Of a stretch of 64,000 bases of DNA, positions 12,175 through 23,192 are shown piece after piece. Origin of the DNA: Diploscapter coronatus (taxonomy: Eukaryota; Nematoda; Chromadorea; Rhabditida; Rhabditidae); contig OZ038423.1 in NCBI GenBank assembly GCA_964036155.1, forward strand, positions 44,097,249 to 44,161,248, written 5' to 3'. The translations under genes and the position numbers were made by a program. The notes under the pieces were generated by a model, which was given only the letters and a program-made list of their open reading frames with translations, was not told the origin of the DNA and did no database searches. Positions within the stretch are counted from its first letter, which is position 1. Every line of letters begins with the position of its first letter.

Positions 12175-12690
12175 AATATGCTCTGCTATTCTCATGATTA
12201 GACTCGGTAATCAACAACAAAATTTAATAATTAAACTTCAAATTTTCAGTTTAAATCACCTGTTTTGCTGGTATTGATACAAAATGTAGTCTTGACTAAT
12301 GGAAATGCTCATTAAAAATCAGACTCTCAGCCGACGTCAGACCATCAAGTGATATACTTTTTAAGAATTTATGAATTCCTCATCGTTTTCTTACAGTAAT
12401 TGAAATGAAAATCGTAGATAATGGAATAATGAAAATAGACCTAAAACGATGAAATTTTTTCATCAAACTTGTTTTTTATTCTCGAGACTTGGTGTATAAT
12501 TAATTTTCAATTTAACCTGGAATAGTTATTGTAGTTTTTATGTTTTATTTCAGAAGAAACAACAAACTAATTACGATAAGAAACAATAATCAGAATCTAC
12601 CAATATCGCGTCAAAATAGTATCTTCGAAGTGCAATGACATTTTTCGTATATTAGTCTATTTAAAATATCAATTCATTCATCTGCTAGCA
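12175..12690. repeat. Second copy of the 2.5-kb repeat
   Basis: Pairs with 2517-2770 in the same orientation, with an insertion of about 270 bases near 12235-12500. Immediately after it a short inverted pair (CCTAGGGAGCACTTTCGTCAG near 12692 and CTGACAATCGTTCTCCCTAG near 12750-12770) could be a small foldback insert, without a clear target duplication. The interval 12772-13392 shows nothing recognisable. Confidence 0.5.
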
Positions 12691-13392
12691 GACCTAGGGA
12701 GCACTTTCGTCAGGCAAAAAAATCTATGGGGGTAGGTCACGAGGGGCTTCTGACAATCGTTCTCCCTAGGACTGTATATATATTGGAAAAAAAATGACAT
12801 TAGACTTATCATAACATGAAAACATGAATGTACAATGATGAGACAAGCAAATAAGGAGTTGTTCTATACGTTACAAATCGCATATCATACGCTAATCGAA
12901 TGAAAAGGTAATATAGTTTATTAGTTTTGCAAGTTAGAAACATATTTACAATCGTTAAATCATACTAAAAACTTTTTTAAGACAAATGCAAGAAGTCTGA
13001 ACAACTTTGGTAGATTTTTCAATATCACGAATTAGGACCTTTGAAAAGATAAGATGATTTTAAAAGTAATTTTATGTTCATTTGATACAAATGAAAGATT
13101 GCTAGCGAGAATTCGTCTTAGGATTTCTCACTATAGCTATAGGTACGGAATTCATAGGAGAAGTGGATTTTTTCGACGACACATATGGCTTTGGACATAG
13201 CATTTTTCGCAACTCATACCGAACTGTCGAGTTGAATATGAATGCAATCGTGGGGCTTATCTGAAAATAGCTAACTCATCGCCCACATTTTAATCTTTCA
13301 AATACTCTGCACCTATTTGTGAATTACTTGAAGAAAAAATCATCTCGCGACTAAAATGAGAAAGATAATGGTATTTTCATCTCGTTTGTTTC

Positions 13393-15025
13393 TTATCGGT
13401 TCATAAAAAAACGCAAATTATAGACGGAGCGTACTTTCACACCAATCGGCAAAATCATACAATAGGTGGCACCTACCGCAACATTGGTGTAGTTCGATAT
13501 TGCCATAAGGGTGCCTCCCCATTTCTGATAGGTAATTTTCGGAACCACGAGAAAACATAACCAACAGAATACGAACCCCAAATATGCACCGATAAACTGA
13601 AAATTGCAAGGTTTTCATTATTATTGTTAATTTATAAAAGCATATGCTTACTTGGCCTAAAAGTCGTAGTTCCTTCTTACTGATTTTATATTCTTCCGGA
13701 GCCCTTTCCGAGAATGCCATAGTTTCTGCCTTCCCTTTATAACCAGCCATGATTTTCTCATTTCTCCAAACTTTCTGTAGAACTACGGTATAAGAGGTGA
13801 TCATTAAGATTTGAACAGCGATATTAACGCCTAGATCCAGGTATTGGTGCCTGAAAACTACCATTATTCGGCAGCTGAGAGAAACAACTGGGCCCATATT
13901 TTCACAAGGCTTCTTCTTCCTACACTATTTCTGTCTTTATATCGCGCATTTGATTGGGAAACAACTCGGCATCAATTTTGCAAATGTCAATTTAAAATCG
14001 AGCAAATACAATAAATTTCTAATCGACATTGCCACTTCAAATGCTTCACTCCCTTTCAACTATAACGTAAAACTGCAAATCTGATGCAGTGTTGACCCTA
14101 GATTAAATGCACGATTTTATTTAGATAACGGGAGAGGATCAAAAATATTATATATGCGTCCTGTGAGTTGTCATAATTGCCTAATTATTCGTAGTAATAA
14201 ATAGTGACTTGCCAAGTTTCAGGATCTTCATAAGTAGCGCCTAGCTTTCCTGCCATCATAACTGTATAGCAACACGGATGAAATTCAGGCAAAGCAATTG
14301 CAAATCCAGCGAAATAACATGCAAATATGATTAAGGCAGTTCGCGATTTTGTGAAGATATATTTGAAGTGAATTGGCAGAATTATAGCAATCAATCTTAG
14401 TTTTCATTTAATTATTCAAAACGAATTATGAAAAAAACCGATTAATTGCCATGGCCCCTGATTGCACGACGTAAGTGAACCACCAAATGCCATAAAATCC
14501 GAACACCAAGTAATTGTACTTTGATAATACAAAGCTCTGGAAAAGCATAATGCTAATTTTGGGTAAATTTAAATGCCATTTAGAAGATAATAATATCGTA
14601 GAATTGAGACTAGAAAAAGCGTATATTTCAGGGTATTGGCATTATTTTTAAAAAAAAATTTCTATGTTATTAAAAATGGCAATACCATTAATTAATAAAA
14701 TGATCTATAAAATAGCTTACAGTATAAGGTACGGGAAAACAATACCAAACGACAATTCTCGACAATGATATGCTAATTGTTATGATATCACATACAGCTA
14801 GAGAAATGATGAACCAATAGCTAAAAGATTACTTATATTTAGAAAGATTAAAAAAATATATATTAACCTTGTTTGATTTCTCAATTCCTTATTCCGTAGA
14901 ATAGCTATTACCATCAAAATGTTTGCGATAATGCCATAACTGATATAGACTACCATAATCATATTTCGATGAACATCCTCGATAGGCATTTCATAATTTC
15001 TGAAACTCGGATAAAATGAGTGCAT
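13393..15025 (-). CDS. Srx-like 7TM chemoreceptor (spliced)
   Basis: Minus-strand receptor with canonical introns. Exon 1 (15025 to about 14870) encodes an N-terminus and TM1 (YGIIANILMVIAILRNKELRN). Exon 2 (about 14825-14722) has TM2 (YWFIISLAVCDIITIS). Exon 3 (about 14535-14437) has TM3 ending AMAINR. Exon 4 (to 14185) begins LRLIAIILPIHFKYIFTKSR with TM4 and a CC pair in the extracellular loop. Exon 5 (about 13897-13652) has TM5 and the loop EEYKISKKELRLLGQ. Exon 6 (about 13600-13393) has TM6-TM7, ending RFFMNR and TAA. The arginine after TM3, the P-x-H-F-K-x-I-F-T-K-x-R-T stretch and the KKE-lead into TM6 fit the Srx family. It probably acts in chemosensory cilia. Family assignment is by motif recall and not verified. 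Confidence 0.65.
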
Positions 15026-15248
15026 TGAATAATGATCTTACATTGATGGTTTTGTAGTTGTACTGTTTGTTTGATTAATCGGAGCAAAACTGGACATCGT
15101 ATACCCTGAAATAAAGGAAAATTTTGAAAATCGATTGATAATCATGCGATATATAAGGCAATTTTGGTAAACATTGAGAATTATTGTGAAGTTAGTAGGT
15201 CTTGGAATGAACATCTGATTCTCATTCCTAGCCTATTCACTGCTTTAA

Positions 15249-15675
15249 CTATGGAAAATGGCCAGAATATTAGTGATTTTGCAGAAAACTTTTCGAAAAA
15301 CATTCGTTACTCTGATAATGGCTAACCTATCCAGAAACTATTGGTATGTCATGATAACTCAACTAATAGATTTTCAAAATCAAATAATGGCTGATTCGGA
15401 AAAATTCTACAGATGCAGAGCACGATTTTTTCCGAAAACACTTGAATTCTCCTTATTCTCTATAGTTAAGACGTAGTTAAAACGACATCGTACGTTTGAA
15501 GCACTGTTGTACTACAGCGACGCGGTTTCAAGCAATGAAGCAAGGCAATAAATAAGCGTAATTGGATGGTCTTACAGGGTCTATAAGATTTTGTAAGATA
15601 TTTCTATCCATTTTTGCAGAATGAATTTTTTTCGACTTTTCTTACAAATTTCATACAAACTGTCATTTTCCATAG
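15249..15675. mobile_element. TTAA-flanked MITE (piggyBac-like)
   Basis: A 427-bp element with inverted ends CTATGGAAAATG ... CATTTTCCATAG flanked by TTAA at 15245-15248 and 15676-15679. The TTAA target is typical of piggyBac-type elements. The 16-mer TTAACTATGGAAAATG also occurs inside the Tc1-like element at about 57037, so relatedness to other families cannot be excluded. No coding capacity is seen. Confidence 0.55.
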
Positions 15676-16029
15676 TTAAGAGCGTGTGTTGCGAGGAAAA
15701 TCAGATCGGGTTGAGACTTGTCAGTTAGGTAAAGTGAGCATGGAGAATGTTATAAAATTAAAATTTACATTAAAAATCAATAAAGCGATGCAATATTACA
15801 TAAGATACGAGGCGGGGCCAAACTTTTGGGACGCACCTTAATATTTTTGCATTAACTAATCGGGAAAGTTATCAATGAGAAACAGCTTATAGAACTGCGG
15901 ATACGTTCTCAGAGTGTAACATAATTTCATACCATAGCTACACACGAATGGCTTTGTCCAACGGTTTATGGTTTATGACCAATTGAGTCATTCGTGCTTT
16001 GCACCTCACAAGGAACAATTGGATTATTA

Positions 16030-16415
16030 GGCGCTGATTTTTCGCGCATGGCAAGGGAGGAGGGTATTCTGGGTGCGCTGATTAACGCTATCTTATTTTG
16101 TTTTCCCCTAGTGCCCTTAATTAGACTAATTAACGCCCCAAGTACCTTTCGAGAAAAAGGCTTGATAAACGTTGAAATTAACGAAAAATTCTGAAATCCT
16201 GATTCCAATTTCGAAATTCAAAACTTTGCAATTTCATTCACCCCTTGGGATTGAAATATCAAGCGAGTAAAGTAAAACGAAGATTCGTCGTTTCTCATTG
16301 CAGAAAGCAGTTCCAATTAGATCGTTAATTGCGCCTAATTAAGGATTAGGAAAAGCGAAATAGATAGCATTAATCAGTGCATCAGAATACCTCCGTGTGC
16401 AAAAAGCAGCCAAAT
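16030..16415. mobile_element. Foldback element
   Basis: The two arms (about 16035-16140 and 16310-16415) are imperfect inverted repeats, for example GAGGGTATTCTGGGTGCGCT against AGTGCATCAGAATACCTC, and CTTAATTAGACTAATTAACG against its counterpart. The centre is unique AT-rich sequence. Open frames on both strands come from the symmetry. No target duplication was located. Confidence 0.5.
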
Positions 16416-16785
16416 CGGCGACTATTACTGTGATAGTGCCCCTTGTCAGCTAAATATCAAGTTGGATTGCTTTAAATATGTATTCGTGAAGCTAAATATG
16501 AAAATGTTTTTATGAGAAATAACGATATGAAGAGCAAGTGGAAGACTAATAGGAAGGTCAAATTCGCTAAAAGTTGAGAAAGGGAACGTCGTCCTCGAGT
16601 TAATTAACCTACCGGATTACAAGCCAAAGATTTGTTCCGTTTTATGCTAAAATGTGCAGGTGATTTTTTTGCAATTTCTTCTAAACGAGAAAATGTGCTT
16701 TATTCTGTCCCGCTGCATTTAAATCATGCACACAAGTCAAAATAACAACTTGAATGTAGTTATTGTCGACTATGAGTAAGCGAAT

Positions 16786-16930
16786 ATTGCATACTCTTTG
16801 CAATTCGCTTTTACACACGCCCCGCTTTTCTTTTTCCTCGCTTTCTTTTCGTTTCTCCGGAAAAGCGAAGAGAAATAGAGGGCGAAGCTTGGAGAAAAGA
16901 AGTTGCAAAGAATATACAGTATCTACCTTC
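16786..16930. mobile_element. Foldback element, family of 3.2-3.4 kb
   Basis: Arms GCATACTCTTTGCAA (about 16789) and TTGCAAAGAATATACAGTAT (about 16902) are inverted. The right end CAGTATCTACCTTC is shared with the element ending at 3386. The interior is a CT-rich/GA-rich palindrome around a TCCGGA centre near 16857. Confidence 0.45.
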
Positions 16931-17162
16931 TCACCAGGGCTAGATAGTATCATAGTACCGTAATAGCGTAGTATTGAATGTGATGGAAGGAAGGGAGTGA
17001 AATCGTGCAATGAAAATGTCCCTCTTTCACTCTTCTTCTCCTTCTTTGACACCTCCCATTTTCCATTATTCTCTTCTCTTCCACAGCAAAGGATGGCAGG
17101 AATAGCACTATCTGGTATATTCCTCTAGAACCGAATATTGCTCCAATTTGCCACTGCTCGAC

Positions 17163-17346
17163 ATCGCTTCTCGGCCTTATGGCTAAGATCAAAGTTAGTA
17201 ACTGTTCTTATCGAATTAACCTTCGATATCTCCTCAATTGAGGAGAACAAGGTTGTTTGATTTTTGGAGGCTTGATCGGAACCGGGGCTTGCTCCGGCCG
17301 GTCACGGGTCGTTCCAGCGTGGCACTAGAGCTGGACACGGCCCACA
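17163..17346 (+). ncRNA. U2 spliceosomal snRNA-like gene
   Basis: It begins ATCGCTTCTCGGCCTTATGG, the nearly invariant U2 5' end. Stem IIa follows, then an Sm-type site GATTTTTGGAG near 17257-17267, a GC-rich stem III (CCGGGGCTTGCTCCGG) and a stem IV around TTCCAGC...GCTGGA. Length is about 184 nt, normal for U2. The oddity is the branch-site recognition segment. After GATCAA the canonical GTGTAGTATCTG reads AGTTAGTAACTG, so GTAGTA becomes TTAGTA. A motif CCGAATATT lies 24-32 bases upstream, at the same distance as CCGATATT before the SL1 gene at 46.9 kb, suggesting a shared proximal element. It may be a variant U2 or a decaying copy; the structural parts look intact. Confidence 0.8.
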
Positions 17347-17368
17347 CCCAAATGGGTGGAATAAAATT

Positions 17369-18275
17369 ATGAAATAGCTTTAATTTTACTTTTTTACATC
17401 TGAGCTTTCAGTATTGCAGTATTAGAGCTACAAATCTAGAAATGTTCAACATATTCCAGTCAAAAATATCACCAGATGAAGAGATCACGAGTATGCTTTG
17501 ACAGGATTCCAAATATTCGATGGTTCAAAGGCTTCAAAGTACGTAATTTCGTTATCTTCATTTTACCAGTTTTCCAAATTTATTCTCCATAATTTTTCAC
17601 AAAAACCCACATTTTATGACCTCTCACTTTGAAAGGCGATCCAAAATTCCATTGCGACCAGATAAGGTCGACGCAAGTATTACCTTGCTCAAAAAACTTT
17701 TGAGGACGTTACAGTCCCAGACTCGATAGAATTCCCATCCCTGAGTTAAATTCTAGTCTGCAGTGATTTAGGCGAAGTTGGAAAGTGGATTTCTAACTAG
17801 TCGAATGAAAGTGGGAGCACGAGGAAGGTGGAGGGAGAGAAAGATGCCTCGCCTACTGAGATTTAGCGCAGAGAGGGAAAATGTATTGGGGGTGAGTTTC
17901 GAAATCATCTCAATACGAGATCTTAGAGGTAAAACTCAAAGGACGGCCTCCACGGTTGTTAATGAAATTTTGGAACGCTTTCCAATGGAGAGCCATAAAA
18001 GTCGTAAAAATGTAAAGTCAAAATAATAGAATTATCAATAAAAAAATAAAATAAAATAAACCTAAACTCCGACAACATCAGTCAGGAATTGGGATTTCAT
18101 CATTATATTATTGCTTTGTTATTCGTTATTTCATTCAAGACGTCGATAAGTCGAGTCGTCAAAATGTCGAATTGTCAGATCAAGACTTTGAAATCTCGAA
18201 ATAGAGAATGAAGTAATAGAGTAGAGGAATTTTCTATGATAATTTAAAATAAATTCATGGTATGGGAATCAATCC
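17369..18275. repeat. Dispersed repeat A, copy 2
   Basis: Direct partner of 7541-8430, starting about 20 bases after the U2-like gene. It contains a purine-rich block (GGAAGGTGGAGGGAGAGAAAG) and the SL-RNA-like segment annotated at 17907. The frame open through 17778-18026 is also open in part of copy 1, but I see no protein signature. Confidence 0.7.
17907..17993 (+). ncRNA. Candidate SL-RNA-like sequence, copy 2
   Basis: Counterpart of 8078-8163. It keeps the leader hairpin ATCTC/GAGAT, a donor-like GAG|GTAAAA at 17928, the Sm-like AAATTTTGG and the terminal hairpin GCTTTCC/GGAGAGC. Differences fall mostly between donor and Sm-like site (for example AACTCAAAGGACGG against ATTCTAAGAACGA). 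This is consistent with either weak structural constraint or neutral decay between repeat copies. Confidence 0.38.
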
Positions 18276-19455
18276 CTATCACCGCGATTCCGTGGAAGCA
18301 GACTCTGCCTCTTTGAGAGAAGGGAATAAATTGCAGAGTATGGAAGCGTGGATGTTAAAATGCGAAATTTAAACATGACGAATGACTGTAGTCTTTCCAA
18401 TCAGGGGCGTGCGAAGTTTTATCTTTGAACCAAATTTGGCCGAAATTTCAAAGACAAGGACTTATCTTTTACTAAAAAATTAAAAATCTTTTCAACCTTC
18501 TTGCTATTTCTCGTATTTCTTTTCAACTAGATAGTGGCATTCTATTTTTTGTGCTTCGCAGCCCAATCCCGCAATGCGTCGCCATGCGGTGACCAACGCT
18601 TAGCGCTCAAGTTACCTCGACACCAACGTTGAAATTTTTACATTAAAAAGTTTTAATTTAAAATCTTCAGCTATCAAACTATTAATCTATGATTAAAATT
18701 GAACTGATTTGAATATTCTTACAAAGATTTTATGCAGCTGGAAGATTTTTACTTTTAGTCGTAAAAATAAATATCTTCCCCAAATAAAAACGAATCAGAA
18801 TTACCCCCAGCGAATCGCCTTACTGAAAAAATGCAGATATTGAAAATAAGTTATTAATTTTAGAAAAAAATACAAAAGACTTGAAGAAATGATTAAAAGC
18901 GGGTATTGGTGGAGAAATGAACAGACAAGGATGAGATGAAAGTTGGGTAAAAAGAGCGCGAAGATTGAGGTTTCGCACATTGACAAAAATGATTTTTAGT
19001 TAGAAAGTGATTCTTCCTCCTTCATTTTGAAATAGTAATTTTGCATTTTTTGAAAAGAAATTTAATTTAAAGTTTTCTTTTAATAAAAAAATGGAATTTA
19101 TTTAGGGGGAGTTCATACTTAGTTGCATGCGATTACAACTTGCAATTCGCATTTTCGCGGATAGAAAAAGCGAAAAGAGCATGTGGAGAGAGGAACCTCT
19201 TCAGTTGCACATGCTATTTCTCTGCGATCGCAATAGACGCAAGGGACGATAAAAAGAGAAGACGAACTTCATTTTTCAGCTTATTTTTGGCTTATTTGGT
19301 AATCGTTATTATTTTTCCGTTTAATCGCTTTAATTACATGAGTAATTAACGATGATTAGCGATAATTATGCCATATTTCATGTTGGCCATTTTTACATTA
19401 TTTTTCGATTTTATTATTTATTTTTGTTCGCTTTTCAGTGACATTTTCGATAGGG
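18276..19455. other. No gene seen; one transposon end
   Basis: About 1.2 kb of AT-rich sequence with no convincing exon. CAGGGGCGTGCGAAG at 18402 matches the end of the small inverted-repeat element at 31268, but no opposite end is visible here. Confidence 0.4.
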
Positions 19456-20785
19456 ATGTCTAATTCTGAGAATGAAGTACTGTTAGCTGCAGGCATTCTG
19501 GATGTCGAACAAATTGGACACCAAGTGTGCGACTACATGCATCCTGCTCATGCAGAAACCGGGATCGACAGGTACATAGCAACTCAGTATTTAAAAAATG
19601 ATTGTTGAACTGTCTGAAAGTAGTGACAATCAAAGTTCTTGGAAACTTGAAAATTGGCTGTTAAAGTACCCATATTAGGCAAAGTAATCTGACTGGTTTT
19701 ATCTTTTCTAAGGGATGAAACATCAGATTCGCTAAATATGTTTCTGTTTGGGTGAAGTTTAGCTAGTTACTCTCAGTTTTTACGATATAATCCTAATTAT
19801 TCGAAATAACTTGTGGAAATCTACCATGAATGTTGGATTCGATTTGATCAGACGGAACGTGTCGAGTCACTGGATTTCGAATCAGATCAAAATTTGAAAG
19901 ATCTTTCGGATCGGATATGATTTTTTTTCGATTCGCCCGTAAAATTTTCAACGTAAATGAAAAAAATCAGATTCTTTTTAGGAAGATTTTTGAAATGTAT
20001 TTTACTGTTGAATATTCCTTCCAGAGCTTTCATATCAAGTCCATTTCATCTAGCGCAAACCGTGAAGGCGACTTTTTGGAACGTGCACAAGCTTCATATT
20101 ATCTGGGTAGAATTTGCTGATTGAATTTCTTATGATGCGGATTTTCATGATAAACAAAAAATTTCGAAATTTGACCTATTACTTCACTAAAAATTGAAAT
20201 TCAAGTCTTTTGAAATTTGCACGAGTAATTAATGTGTCAGGGCTCTGATTGTAATTACTACGGGATCTTTCATGTGATCTTTCCAAAGTGTTTGATAAAT
20301 TCTCACAATTTATCCCTCGGAGTGTCGAATAGCTGTTCATTATTCAAAGCGATCTTCGCAATTGTTCGAATTATAGTCAGAAAATAGAAAAATCAGAAAT
20401 TACCAATAGAGTGGAATTTTTCTGGGTTTAGATTCTTTAGAAGATCACTCTGAATATGACGATACATTTTACTGAATTTTCTCATATCCTGAAAGTTTCT
20501 TTTATTCACTGCTTTGTTGCATTCTGGGGATGATTTGAAGAGATAATTGACTTGTCTTTATTTATTTTCCGTTGAAATATAAAATTGTTGAATAAATTTA
20601 TCACGTAATTTAATCACAACAAAAATCTGGTTTCAAATATCATAAAGAATCTCTGTCGCTTCTTGAATGAGCAAGCTCCATTTCGAGAAAAATTTCCTTG
20701 GATCTGTCGGGCTTCTTCTCTTCGATCTCTGTGCAAAATCGCGCAAAGTCGATGTTGGAAGAAGATAATAAATTCTTGTTGTTAA
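19456..20785 (+). CDS. Hypothetical protein with SOCS-box-like C-terminus
   Basis: A tentative three-exon model with consistent phases. Exon 1 (19456-19571) begins MSNSENEVLLAAGILDVEQI and ends before GTACAT. Exon 2 (about 20026-20106) gives AFISSPFHLAQTVKATFW and ends before GTAGAA. Exon 3 (about 20654-20785) ends ASSLRSLCKIAQSRCW plus a short tail and TAA. The C-terminal SSLRSLCKIA resembles the SL-x-x-LCR core of SOCS boxes, which bind Elongin B/C and cullin-5. No ankyrin, SH2 or WD domain was identified upstream, and the third acceptor (ATAAAG) is weak. At about 110 residues it may be incomplete. It could also be a chance chain of exons. Confidence 0.35.
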
Positions 20786-21062
20786 AATTTCTGAAAAGAA
20801 AACGTACCCAATTGCTCTTGACGAGTTCTCGGCTTTTTGCTCATCAGATACTGTCGGTCGATTCGGACAGCAAAGTTGAAGCTGATTCGGCAAACGAATC
20901 TTCAATGAGTAAAAATTTGTATCATATTTTCTAATTGAATGGTATTCCCATTTGAAGAGCACCTTCAAAATGCAGGAGCTATTGATTCCCTTTCAGATCA
21001 TCTAAGGTGTTTTATAGTGTGCCTCGAGATGAATAGAGTAAATTTTCTCTAGTTTTAAAGCG

Positions 21063-21528
21063 GGGGGCGGGCGTTATCCAACAAAGTACTAAAATTTTCG
21101 AAAATAAGTAATTACAAGGCATTTTACATTCATCGATGCTCATAATTATGACAAACATATAAAATATCCATTTCATATCATTTTATACACGATATTTTTT
21201 GAATATTTTTTATTAAAGAAAAGAGAAGAGAAGAGGGTAACTCGGGAATTATGAAAATATCATCAAAAACTTCCATTTTTGGATACATCCGAGTGACCAA
21301 GGAAAATCATCGATGTCGATGACTGGTCTCATTCAAATTTTGAGTTTATGATAACGTTGTTGTTGTACTCTTCAATAATGGAGTATCAATTTAACTTTCT
21401 CCATTCAACACCATACTGATTGCTCTTGTCATTAATATTCTGCTTAATGCAAAGTCAATTTCGACTTCTCCATTCAATACTGTTTTAATTATGTCTTTTT
21501 CATTTTTGTTGGATAACGCTACGCACCC
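21063..21528. mobile_element. Mutator-like MITE
   Basis: A 466-bp element with inverted ends GGGGGCGGGCGTTATCCAAC and, reverse-complemented from the right, GGGTGCGTAGCGTTATCCAA. It is flanked by TTTTAAAGCG at 21053-21062 and 21529-21538 (9-10 bp depending on where the G run is divided). A 9-bp duplication suggests a Mutator-like element. No transposase is visible. Confidence 0.75.
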
Positions 21529-21637
21529 TTTTAAAGCGACTACGATCATTAGATGAGGTACGACGGTTTAAAAATTAGAAGGGTCCGCCCTTCAATTAGA
21601 AAACACGGTAACTAATAAATATTGATATCGTATGGGT

Positions 21638-21696
21638 CAGGGCTGAGGCGAAATTTCGATTTCGAATTTTAAAATTTCAATTTCGTCTCAGCTCTG
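21638..21696. mobile_element. 59-bp hAT-type mini-MITE
   Basis: An almost entirely palindromic element from CAGGGCTGAGGCGAAATT to CGTCTCAGCTCTG with near-identical 8-bp flanks GTATGGGT (21630-21637) and GTATGGGG (21697-21704). CAGGG ends with 8-bp duplications are typical of hAT derivatives. The following 600 bases to the retrotransposon insertion show no feature. Confidence 0.65.
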
Positions 21697-22423
21697 GTAT
21701 GGGGTATTATTCTTAATGCGATAATTGATTGAATTTCTCACATTCTAACCTTTTCTCCTGCCGAGTTTGCGCAGTCGACTCCGAGTTGGATCAGTGAATT
21801 TGAGACATTGGATGAAACAGAATAGGCCGAACATTGACTGACAGGTCAACTCTGTGCAGGACTTGGTTAATTATCATCGCTCTAAATATTTGAACTAAAT
21901 AAAAAAAGCTTTAACTTTCCAGAAAATCACTTACTCTAGAAAAAGCGATTTATTATATTTAGGAAACGGGCAGAGGTGGATAAAACCTCGGAATCTGAAT
22001 TTGCACTGTGCAGTAGCCAACTTTAAATTTATGATAAAGAAAACAAGATGAAATCAAATATTCTGAAAATACACTTGTCCAGGCTCGATCTCATCTTCCT
22101 GTAATGGGGAGCAGTCGAAATCGTGAAGCAGATTTCTTCGAATTTCTGGCTGCGAGATATTCAATAAATTGTTTCGAAGTTCCAGAGTTTGTATCGTGGG
22201 CTAAAATATATCACCGTCACTTGAAGATGTAATCACAATTAAATTCCATTACATTAAATGTCGTCATTTGTATGATTTTAATAATAAAAATGAGGCGGCA
22301 TTTTCAGATAAATATCTTTTCCTAGCACTCTTCCCTAGGTGGAGGGGTCTGCTACATGGGTTCTATCCCTTCACCTCTTTCTATCTCTCGCGTCCCGCAT
22401 CTGCCATGTCTTTCTTCACGGTG

Positions 22424-23010
22424 TCAATGTACCGTGTCTTCGGTCTTCCGCGGGGTCGTGTACCATCCAACTCCAGGTTCCATGTTGTCCTTGCAACTTG
22501 GTTCGAGTTCGAGGTACTCGGTCTTGCTGGTGTTCATTCTCAGTCCGTGCCGTTCGAGTCTTTCTTTCAACCTCTTCAGGTCTTTCTTGAGTTCATCTCT
22601 GGTTGATCTTGCGAGCACGACGTCATCTGCGTAGAGCAGTGTCCATGGGTGTTCGCCTTGGATGTCTCGGGTGATTCGATCCAAGCACAGGATGAACAGC
22701 AGAGGAGATATTGCGCTGCCTTGATGCACACCGACTGTGACTTCGAATGGCCTTGTAGTGCCGGCCACGCTTCGGACTTGACTTCGACTGTCGGTGTACA
22801 GCATCTTCACCCACTTGATATACTCCTCTGGGACTCCAGCATCTCTGAGACTGTACCATATCAGGTCGTGTGGTACTCGATCGAATGCCTTCTCTAGATC
22901 TACGAAGGCTATGTGCAACGGCAGCTTCTTTTCCCGATGCTTCTCTGCAAGTACTCTCAGTGCGAAGATGGCGTCTGTCGTTCCACAGCCAAGTCTGAAG
23001 TTAGGTGTTC
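22424..23010 (-). pseudogene. RTE reverse transcriptase fragment
   Basis: Encodes FALRVLAEKHREKK, then AFVDLEKAFDRVPH (RT block with the first catalytic Asp), GVHQGSAISPLLFILCLD and LLYADDVVLA (catalytic YADD), then LKERLERHGLRMNTSKTEYL. These blocks are standard non-LTR RT motifs in the RTE/BovB clade. The domain lacks its first part and the thumb and tail are shortened. Confidence 0.85.
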
Positions 23011-23192
23011 CTCAAGGAATCTGTGGGCGGGGGAATTCAGTTGTGGATATCTCTTTGTAGTGCTCCCTCCATCTGTCCATGATATCTTTGTCCTCGTACA
23101 ACACCCTTCCATCTGCTGCCCTCACTATTCTCACGTTGCCGACGTCCCTTGTCTTCGTGTGTTTGGCCTTTGCAATTCGGTAGATCTCGCTT

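Noticed and set aside
12691..12771. Short foldback CCTAGGGAG...CTCCCTAGG as an hAT-type MITE
   Set aside because: The inverted ends are real but I could not find matching 8-bp flanks.
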